From an uncultured Vicinamibacterales bacterium (GTDB lineage: Bacteria; Acidobacteriota; Vicinamibacteria; Vicinamibacterales; UBA8438), in contig OY282382.1 of assembly GCA_958295905.1 (NCBI GenBank), positions 2,938,001 through 3,002,000 on the forward strand: a stretch of DNA of 64,000 nt. The letters are read 5' to 3'. Both the position numbers and the translations under genes were made by a program. This document shows, piece after piece, positions 33,553 to 40,997 of the stretch; position 1 is the first letter of the stretch, and every line of letters starts with the position of its first letter. The notes below the pieces were generated by a model that saw only the letters and a program-made list of their open reading frames with translations, was not told the origin of the DNA and did not search any database.

Positions 33553-34080
33553 ATGTGGGTCGCGACGGCGGATCTGCCGCAGAGCGCGGGGCTCCGTTCT
33601 ACGAGCGGCTGAATCGGATTCTGGAGGAATGAAGAAGGCGTCGAACAAGGATTAGACTCACCCCCACGACCCGGGACGCGAAGGTCGCGAAGATAGAAGG
33701 ACGGCAGCACTCACATGGCCCGCAAGGTGGAGCATGCGGTGGAGCTGGAACGGGTGCGGTGGTGGGTGTGGCGATTCAGGGGGCGGACGAGACCTTCGAG
33801 ACGGCGGCGGAGCAGGCGAAGGTGGTGTTGTCGGAGGCGGCGGTGGTTGCGGACAAGGGCTACCACAGCAACGAGACGATGGTGGATCCGGCGGCGGTGG
33901 GGGTTCGGAGCTGCATTGCGAGCCGGACCGGGGCCGGTGCCGGGCTGGCGGTGCTGGAAGGACGCGCCGGAGGTTCGGGACGCGGTGTATGGGAACCGAC
34001 ACCGGATCCAGGGCAAGCGGAGCCGGCGTTTGCTGCGGAGTCGTGGTGAGCTGGTGGAGCGGCTGTTCTACCTAGACTAG
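33553..34080 (+). pseudogene. Remnant of a DDE transposase with deletions and frameshifts
   Basis: Pieces of one transposase in successive frames: MWVATADLPQSAG (33553), APFYERLNRILEE (to 33632), ARKVEHAVELE (33715), VGVAIQGADETF...VVADKGYHSNETMVD (about 33760-33900), and APEVRDAVYGNRHRIQGKRSRRLL...RGELVER (about 33960-34075). The D-K-G-Y-H motif near a catalytic Asp is typical of IS1182/IS5-like transposases. The middle third is deleted. No terminal inverted repeats were identified. Confidence 0.8.
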
Positions 34081-34119
34081 GGCCGCTGCCTACCCCTCAC
34101 GCACTTGAGGAGATCAGAA

Positions 34120-35397
34120 ATGGCCATGGCAGAGAACAATAGCGCAAATCGTGGAGATTCTGTCTCCCAGACTTCTCCCTCTGACTCCGAAAATGACATT
34201 GGCACGGCGCAATCGCCTTCTGCAGCAGCGACGAATCTACACACACTTGAGCGCCTCGCCACTGATCTTCGGTGCATCCTCATCAATATTCGTGACCGAC
34301 TGTGGAGTGGCACGTATATAGGGCTTGTCCAAATAGTGATCGGTTTGTTGAGCCTCATCGGGTTACCCGCCATTTTTTACTGGCTGAATATTGACATCAA
34401 CGATGAACAACGGCTCAAGAATGCCAATAATTTGGCTCAAAACGGTAGGAAAATCGACGCCATAGACGCGTATCGCTCTATAGCATCTGACGCGGGAGGT
34501 AACAATGATCAGATCGTCGCGGATGCTTGGCTAATGGTTGGCCGCCTGTGGATCGAAGAACGTGAATTCGAGAAGGCGCTTTCCGCTTACACTGAATTGA
34601 TTCGTTTGCAACCGGAGAACGCTGCAGCCTACTATCACCGCGGGAACGTGAGGCGCGAACACTTGGATCAGGCCAGGGACGCCATTATTGACTATGACAC
34701 TGCACTTAGTCTGAGGCAAAACTACTTCGAAGCATATCTCGGTAAGGGCATTGCCGAGTCACGGCTTGGATGGATCAAGGAAGCCATAGAAAGTTACAGT
34801 GGAGCGATCCGTCTGCAGCCCCGTGCGGTGGCAGTATGGATCAACCGTGGTGCCGCATATTCAAAACTAGATGAGAACGACAAAGCCTTTGCTGACTACA
34901 GCGAGGCAATTCGTCTGTTGCCCACATACGGTGGAATCTATATCAATCGCGGTGACATCAATCGCAAACTCGGTCGGCATGGCGAAGCGCTCGCGGACTA
35001 TAGTACGGCGATTCAGTTGCTACCCGACTTTTCTTACGGGTACATCAACCGGGCGAATCTGCTCCTAGAGCTCGATCGATATGACGATGCCTTCGCTGAC
35101 TACGACGAGGCCGTCGCCTTGGATCGGAATGATCCTGCCGTCCATTATGCGCGCGGACTTGCTGCTAGCAGGGACCCGAACCGTATCGATGCTGCATGCA
35201 GTGATTTTTCGACCGCGCTGACACTTGCCCAGAACGTTGGAGCGAAGGTTCCGAGAATCGACTTTAGGAACCGTCTAGTTGAGGAGCGGGACGCCAACAG
35301 ATCACGGGTGATATCCGAGGCGGTGGGTATGAATAGTGACTTAATTTCCAAAATTCAGGCGTCTGTGGCCGAAAAGTGTAGCGGTCTGGAGAATTGA
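34120..35397 (+). CDS. Membrane-anchored TPR protein
   Basis: 425 residues. A polar Ser/Asn-rich N-terminus is followed by one membrane helix (YIGLVQIVIGLLSLIGLPAIFYWL, about 70-92) and then at least seven tetratricopeptide repeats (from about 140 to 350; repeated A..AY..AI.LQP-type units such as ALSAYTELIRLQPENAAAYYHRG). TPRs mediate protein-protein contacts, so it is probably a scaffold on the membrane surface. ATG 34120 has GAGGAGA nearby upstream. GC content and codon use are clearly lower than in neighbouring genes, indicating transfer. A small membrane protein follows. Function unknown. Confidence 0.8.
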   Translation: MAMAENNSANRGDSVSQTSPSDSENDIGTAQSPSAAATNLHTLERLATDLRCILINIRDRLWSGTYIGLVQIVIGLLSLIGLPAIFYWLNIDINDEQRLKNANNLAQNGRKIDAIDAYRSIASDAGGNNDQIVADAWLMVGRLWIEEREFEKALSAYTELIRLQPENAAAYYHRGNVRREHLDQARDAIIDYDTALSLRQNYFEAYLGKGIAESRLGWIKEAIESYSGAIRLQPRAVAVWINRGAAYSKLDENDKAFADYSEAIRLLPTYGGIYINRGDINRKLGRHGEALADYSTAIQLLPDFSYGYINRANLLLELDRYDDAFADYDEAVALDRNDPAVHYARGLAASRDPNRIDAACSDFSTALTLAQNVGAKVPRIDFRNRLVEERDANRSRVISEAVGMNSDLISKIQASVAEKCSGLEN

Positions 35398-35500
35398 AAG
35401 TCTCCGCTTATGACGTCGGGACTATCTTAAGCAATCAGCATCTCTGTAGTGGTTGATGAGTTACCGTTTTACAGAAGCACTTCAAGAAGGAAACGGTGTT

Positions 35501-35743
35501 ATGGCAGATGAGGTCAGCAAAAGGACGGCGTGGTTAAGGGGATTGTTGCAGCGAGTCGGGCCAAGCGCAGTAACAATTGTGGCGACTGCCGTGGTAACTG
35601 CTATCGCCATATCAATTACTGGATACTATGAAGGGACACGGCAGGCTGACCGCTACGTGTCCACGATCGAGGAACTGCTGGAGCTAGCCCTGTTGTCGCC
35701 GACAGGGCCTGAGGGAGAACCGTCAACGGTCGCTTCGACGTGA
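35501..35743 (+). CDS. Small membrane protein, perhaps truncated
   Basis: 80 residues with one membrane helix (SAVTIVATAVVTAIAISITGYY, about 23-44). ATG 35501 is preceded by AAGGAAAC. Composition is AT-rich like the TPR gene just upstream (104 bases away) until about 35690. From there the DNA becomes GC-rich, and the last about 18 codons look like foreign DNA joined at a breakpoint, so the natural C-terminus may be lost. It may have worked with the TPR protein at the membrane. Confidence 0.5.
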   Translation: MADEVSKRTAWLRGLLQRVGPSAVTIVATAVVTAIAISITGYYEGTRQADRYVSTIEELLELALLSPTGPEGEPSTVAST

Positions 35744-35765
35744 TCAATTTCACGCGATCGTTGAC

Positions 35766-35918
35766 ACCGAGCCGGTCGCGCGATGCCGCCGGGCGAATGG
35801 CGCGACTGTTCCGGTCGGCGGAGCGGGTGTTCTGAAGGGGGGCGGCGCCCGGCGGATTGCCGGGCTGTCGCCCCCGCGGGCCAACCGCGCGCTCCGCGCG
35901 CCGCGCGACCCCGCCGGC
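35766..35918 (+). pseudogene. Internal fragment of a second PLD-helicase gene
   Basis: About 150 bases closely match the intact helicase gene at about 49466-49626: ATGGCGCG-CTGTTCCGG, GGCGGAGCGGG-GTTC, GGCGGATTGCCGGG and TGCGCGACCCCGCC-type blocks in the same order, with small indels that break the frame. It is unlinked to any other helicase sequence here, so it is a relic of another copy. Confidence 0.8.
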
Positions 35919-36044
35919 GACTCGAGACACCGCCCCCTGCACCACTTCTGTCCCACACACCTTCAAGTGAAGGCGGCTTGAACCTTCCATGTCTGATAGA
36001 ATGATTGGTAGCATAAGTCATTCAAAAGACAGGAGATCCAAGCC
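35919..36044. other. IS4-type element left flank
   Basis: AT-richer leader of the IS4-like transposase. CCTTCAAGTGAAGG forms an inverted repeat near 35960, and AGGAGA lies ten bases before the transposase start. The outer IS end could not be fixed. Confidence 0.35.
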
Positions 36045-36550
36045 GTGGCTCATCATAACACAGTCTTCGCGCAGCTTCTCAAGTTCCTTCCAAGACATGA
36101 ATTCGAGGCCGAAGCTCGCCGGCACCAGCGCGGTCAGGGGTTGCGCGTCATGAGTCGCTGGGCGCAGTTCGCGGCCCTTGGCTTGGCGCAGTTGACGGGC
36201 CGACAGAGCCTGCGGGATATCGTGAGCAACTTGGCCGCCCAAGGACGCAAACTCTATCACCTCGGCGTGGGGACGGTCAGCCGCTCGTCGTTGGCCCGGG
36301 TCAATACCGAACAGCCGTACACCCTCTACGAAGCGCTGTTCGAACGCCTGTTGAGCCGCTGCCGGGAGCACGCGCCGAGGCACGGCTTTCGATTCAAGAA
36401 CAAGTTGTACGCCGTCGATGCGTCCACCATCGATTTGTGTCTGGCGGTCTTCCCGTGGGCGACGTTTCGACGCACGAAGGCGGCCATCAAGCTGCACGTC
36501 GGTCTGGATGAGGCGGGCCATCTACCGAGCTTCGTTAGCAGTCCGTGGCA
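36045..36550 (+). pseudogene. IS4-family transposase, truncated by a group II intron
   Basis: GTG 36045 starts a typical IS4 N-terminus (HHNTVFAQLLKFLPRHEFE, RGQGLRVMSRWAQFAALGLAQLTGRQSLRDI) and reaches the first catalytic Asp (KLYAVDASTIDLCLAVFPWA) and KAAIKLHVGLDEAG. At 36551 it is interrupted by the first intron, after about 168 of some 380-440 residues. The sequence after the third intron (39154 on) does not resume the transposase, so the element is broken and cannot be repaired by splicing. Confidence 0.85.
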
Positions 36551-37418
36551 GTGCGCCGTGAAAGGCGCCATTCTTCAGCGGGTGCGAATCCCGCCCGGCA
36601 ACTGTCGCTCCAGCCGGTAGCAGTCGGAGCGGACGATGGAGGCAACGACATCGGCTGAAGCACTCCGACGACAAAGGGCCGCCGAGGGCGGTTCAGCGAC
36701 CATACGGGCCGTAGCGTGAGCGAACGCCGAGCAGGCCCCGAAACCTGCGTTGCGGAAGCCGACCCGCCTGTCACACGGGGAAGGCTGCCAGCGGTCGGGA
36801 AGCGAGCGACGGGAGCACCGACCGGTTCCGCCGGGGTATTGGCGACGGCACGCATGGAGGAGGGGAATGGACGCAACACGGGAAGCCCCGCCGGTGGCGT
36901 GGCACGCGCCAACTGACAGCCCGCGAGGGTCAGGTCGGGCCGGTGAGGGTGGCGGAGAAGCTCGTACTACCGAGGAGGTCGGGTAACGCCGACGGAGGGA
37001 AGGAGCTTCAGGTGGAAGGGATGGCGAAAGGGAGCAGGCTCACGGGAGTGGCCGACGGCCTATCACCCCGGAGATGAGCGGAAATGCCGGACGTCATCAC
37101 ATTCACAAGCGAAGGGGACGACCCGAGCGGTCGCCGTCGTCAGGGCGTCGACAGGCCTGACGACGCACCGGTCCGTCCGGCGCAAGGGTGCGAGCTTGGT
37201 GTGCCACCGGTTCGCAAGACCCGCCCGCCGGTCGTGACCGGGAGCCCGTGTGCGAGCCGAATGATTCCACTGGAGAGCCCGGTGCCGGAAACCGGCACGC
37301 CGGGTTCGGAGAGCGGGGGGAGGAAACGTGCCCATGGGAATCGGACTGCGGCCTGGCTGCGAAAGCGCCGGACAAGCCACCGATTCCCTACCGGCTACGC
37401 GCCTCCCCTCGACTCTAC
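36551..37418 (+). mobile_element. Group II intron without reverse transcriptase, copy 1 of 3
   Basis: 868 bases. The 5' end is GTGCGCC and the 3' end CTCTAC (a purine-free AY end). A domain V-like hairpin lies at 37275-37307: GAGCCCGG pairs with CCGGGTTC (AGC opposite GTT), then a CG bulge and an inner GC stem around an AAA loop. It is followed by a domain VI stem, GGGGAGG with CCTCCCC, extended by a GGGAATCGG/CCGATTCCC arm. An unpaired A (37412) lies seven bases from the 3' end, the expected branch point. There is no open frame for an intron-encoded protein, so mobility would need a reverse transcriptase in trans. Confidence 0.8.
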
Positions 37419-38286
37419 GTGCGCCGTGAAAGGCGCCATTCTTCAGCGGGTGCGAATCCCGCCCGGCAACTGTCGCTCCAGCCGGTAGCAGTCGGAGCGG
37501 ACGATGGAGGCAACGACATCGGCTGAAGCACTCCGACGACAAAGGGCCGCCGAGGGCGGTTCAGCGACCATACGGGCCGTAGCGTGAGCGAACGCCGAGC
37601 AGGCCCCGAAACCTGCGTTGCGGAAACCGACCCGCCTGTCACACGGGGAAGGCTGCCAGCGGTCGGGAAGCGAGCGACGGGAGCACCGACCGGTTCCGCC
37701 GGGGTATTGGCGACGGCACGCATGGAGGAGGGGAATGGACGCAACACGGGAAGCCCCGCCGGTGGCGTGGCACGCGCCAACTGACAGCCCGCGAGGGTCA
37801 GGTCGGGCCGGTGAGGGTGGCGGAGAAGCTCGTACTACCGAGGAGGTCGGGTAACGCCGACGGAGGGAAGGAGCTTCAGGTGGAAGGGATGGCGAAAGGG
37901 AGCAGGCTCACGGGAGTGGCCGACGGCCTATCACCCCGGAGATGAGCGGAAATGCCGGACGTCATCACATTCACAAGCGAAGGGGACGACCCGAGCGGTC
38001 GCCGTCGTCAGGGCGTCGACAGGCCTGACGACGCACCGGTCCGTCCGGCGCAAGGGTGCGAGCTTGGTGTGCCACCGGTTCGCAAGACCCGCCCGCCGGT
38101 CGTGACCGGGAGCCCGTGTGCGAGCCGAATGATTCCACTGGAGAGCCCGGTGCCGGAAACCGGCACGCCGGGTTCGGAGAGCGGGGGGAGGAAACGTGCC
38201 CATGGGAATCGGACTGCGGCCTGGCTGCGAAAGCGCCGGACAAGCCACCGATTCCCTACCGGCTACGCGCCTCCCCTCGACTCTAC
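37419..38286 (+). mobile_element. Group II intron, copy 2 of 3
   Basis: Exactly 868 bases, joined directly to the 3' end of copy 1 and differing from it at only a few positions (for example the base at 37625). The domain V-like hairpin is at 38143-38175. The 5' exon of this copy is the intron 3' end itself, so the array arose by insertion at, or unequal exchange between, intron boundaries. Confidence 0.8.
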
Positions 38287-39153
38287 GTGCGCCGTGAAAG
38301 GTGCCATTCTTCAGCGGGTGCGAATCCCGCCCGGCAACTGTCGCTCCAGCCGGTAGCAGTCGGAGCGGACGATGGAGGCAACGACATCGGCTGAAGCACT
38401 CCGACGACAAAGGGCCGCCGAGGGCGGTTCAGCGACCATGCGGGCCGTAGCGTGAGCGAACGCCGAGCAGGCCCCGAAACCTGCGTTGCGGAAGCCGACC
38501 TGCCTGCCACACGGGGAAGGCTGCCAGCGGTCGGGAAGCGAGCGACGGGAGCACCGACCGGTTCCGCCGGGGTATTGGCGACGGCACGCATGGAGGAGGG
38601 GAATGGACGCAACACGGGAAGCCCTGCCGGTGGCGTGGCACGCGCCAACTGACAGCCCGCGAGGGTCAGGTCGGGCCGGTGAGGGTGGCGGAGAAGCTCG
38701 TACTACCGAGGAGGTCGGGTAACGCCGACGGAGGGAAGGAGCTTCAGGTGGAAGGGATGGCGAAAGGGAGCAGGCTCACGGGAGTGGCCGACGGCCTATT
38801 ACCCCGGAGATGAGCGGAAATGCCGGACGTCATCACATTCACAAGCGAAGGGGACGACCCAGCGGTCGCCGTCGCCAGGGCGTCGACAGGCCTGACGCCG
38901 CACCGGTCCGTCCGGCGCAAGGGTGCGAGCTTGGTGTGCCACCGGTTCGCAAGACCCGCCCGCCGGTCGTGACCGGGAGCCCGTGTGCGAGCCGAATGAT
39001 TCCACTGGAGAGCCCGGTGCCGGAAACCGGCACGCCGGGTTCGGAGAGCGGGGGGAGGAAACGTGCCCATGGGAATCGGACTGCGGCCTGGCTGCGAAAG
39101 CGCCGGACAAGCCACCGATTCCCTACCGGCTACGCGCCTCCCCTCGACTCTAC
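38287..39153 (+). mobile_element. Group II intron, copy 3 of 3
   Basis: 867 bases: one base is missing near 38860 and there are several substitutions (GGTGCC for GGCGCC near the 5' end, and others near 38880), so it is the most diverged copy. It ends CTCTAC at 39153, after which unrelated sequence begins. The domain V-like hairpin and branch-point A are kept. Confidence 0.8.
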
Positions 39154-39540
39154 GAAGTTGCGTTGCATCCGGCCGGGACCGTACTCGGCCCAAGAACGTG
39201 TCGTACAGCGGTAGAAATCGCCGAAATCTGGCCGATCCGAGCCGTTTCCGCGCCATGGCCGGCCAGTTCCGGCGCGCCGCGGGGTTTTGCCACGGGCTGA
39301 TAGCCGTTTCGACACCGCTTGACTCCGTCTTCTCGGGGGCGCAGACTGTCATGTGGGTGATTGGTGCCAAGAGAGCGAGCGCAAGATCGCTAGCCATGCC
39401 CTCCGTGACCGCTCAGGAAGACGTTTGATGGTACAACCGAGTGCGACTTCCTTCCGCGCCGAGGAGGATCCGCAAGCTGCTCCGAATCTTCGGTCTCAGC
39501 CTGCACGCCCCGGTCAACCGCTGTCCGATGACGAAAAGGC
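39154..39540. other. Unassigned stretch downstream of the intron array
   Basis: No gene is supported. It includes GTTCCGGCGCGCCGCGGGGTTTTGCC-like sequence (about 39270-39300) that recurs at about 53300-53335. A short open frame from ATG 39428 (MVQPSATSFRAEEDPQ...) runs toward the next fragment and may be its original 5' part. Confidence 0.4.
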
Positions 39541-39975
39541 TTGCCTGACTGTTGCTGTACAGTCAGTTTCCGCAAGTTCGACAAGCTGTACGCGGAGATC
39601 GTCCCCCGCTTCCAGCATTACGGCTTCAGACCACCGTCGGCTGGCGTCGTGGCGCGGGACCTGTCGGAGAAGATCGAGGAGTCCATCCGTCAGCACTGCG
39701 AGACCTTCGACGAGGGGCCGGGACACGTAGATCTCCAGCGATCCGGTCAGCCGTGGGAGGTAAAGATCTGCAAGGACAGCGGCTTGGCCATCAACCAGTC
39801 CAAGCGCGTCGACGGAGAGAACTACATCGTGATCAACTACCGCTCGCCATCGCACGTCAGGACGATCTGGGTCTTGTGGTGGGCAGAGGAAGCGTTCTTC
39901 TCTCCCCGGAAGCGGAATACCAACGCGCGAACGCTTCGCCGGCAGGCGGCTGAGCCCTCGAAGCGCTCGGAGTGA
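39541..39975 (+). pseudogene. Nuclease-like fragment (possible restriction-enzyme relic)
   Basis: About 144 codons. The part from FRKFDKLYAEIVPRFQHYGF onward looks like genuine protein: VDLQRSGQPWEVKICKDSGL contains a D...E-V-K arrangement as in PD-(D/E)XK nucleases, and INQSKRVDGENYIVINYR and VLWWAEEAFFSPRKRNTNAR follow. The frame opens with a TTG and no ribosome site, and an upstream frame may carry the lost N-terminus, so it is probably a frameshifted relic. Its 3' end overlaps a methylase fragment, which suggests an old restriction-modification pair. The nuclease call is tentative. Confidence 0.5.
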
Positions 39976-40290
39976 GTCCTGCCGCGCTCAGGCGTGAGAT
40001 GACGGGGGTCCGTGGTCGCGGCCCGAAGGAAGAGCTGGCGCTCTACAACGAAGACATGCAGGGAATGTTTCGCGAGGTAGCCCGAGTAATCAAGCCGGGC
40101 GCGAGAGCCGCGTTCGTGATTGGCGACGCGACGGTCGACCGCAGCGAGTACACGACCACGCGGCAGATGGGTGACTGGGCCGCGACGCCGGTCTGGAGCG
40201 CGAACGCGAGCTCCTGAAAATCGTCTTCGGCCTGTATGTGATGAACAACGAGAAGATCCTGGTATTCCAGAAAGCGATCGATTCGAGCTC
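39972..40290 (+). pseudogene. C-terminal fragment of a DNA methyltransferase
   Basis: YNEDMQGMFREVARVIKPGARAAFVIGDATVDRSEYTTTRQMGDWA is the C-terminal core of an amino-methyltransferase. At about 40185 the frame shifts, and the continuation ERERELLKIVFGLYVMNNEKILVFQKA lies in the next frame and ends near 40290. SAM-binding and catalytic DPPY-type motifs are absent, so this is a decayed end piece. Confidence 0.7.
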
Positions 40291-40997
40291 GGCGCTGACC
40301 CCAAGATATGGTGGTGGCGGGGGCATCGTCCGACTGACAGCTTCGGCGTGTGCTCACCCGTCGTCAAAGGCGCGTCGCTTCGCTCAGCCCCCGCTTCGCG
40401 GGTCTCTCGGCCTTGACGACGGCTCCGTGCAGCCTGTCTAGCCTGAGCACTATGGGACGATGCCCAACCCTGACCCCCTACATGTTGTAGTCGACGACCT
40501 GTCTAGATTGACGCACTCTCGGGCGATTGTTGACAACGCAGGCCGTGTCGTGCAACATCGCGTATCGGCGGCGGATTTGTCACCACGGACGAACGATACA
40601 TCCGTCGCGCTTCGAAGGCCGAGGGCGTCTTGTCGTTGCGGGCTTGGCGCTGCCCCTGCCCGAAATTCTTCGCCTGAGCTTCGTGATACCACTTCACTTG
40701 TGGCGGGCATGGAGATTCAGAAATCGGATCATGCGCAGGCTGGCGCTGCGGGACAACCTCGCCCGCGTGCTCGACGTGCTGGGGAGCGCGGCGGGGTCTT
40801 TGCCTTCGAACTACAGGACCAATACGGATAATACTGATGATCTCCACACGCATTACGAGTTTAACCGGAAAGATCCGGGGCACGGGCAGGATCTTGCGGG
40901 CGCGGTGACGGCTCTTGTTTTAATCCGCCGATCTCGCCCGTTCTGTTAGACGAAGGGATATGTTATCGAGAATGCGGATACGCAGTAGGTAGCACAG
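40291..40997. other. Degraded intergenic DNA before the SIR2-PIN gene
   Basis: No credible gene in either strand. CCCCCGC-TTC-GCGGG near 40390 could end transcription of the upstream relics. Composition falls from GC-rich to AT-richer from about 40800, where the SIR2-PIN unit seems to begin; its promoter should lie in 40850-40980. Confidence 0.45.

Noticed and set aside
33450-33632. A 60-codon open frame as a small gene
   Set aside because: Its C-terminal residues APFYERLNRILEE belong to the transposase remnant, and the rest is unrelated leader.
36716-39214. Repeated small open frames (66-134 codons) inside the three introns
   Set aside because: They repeat because the introns repeat, show no reverse-transcriptase or maturase motifs, and overlap structured intron RNA.
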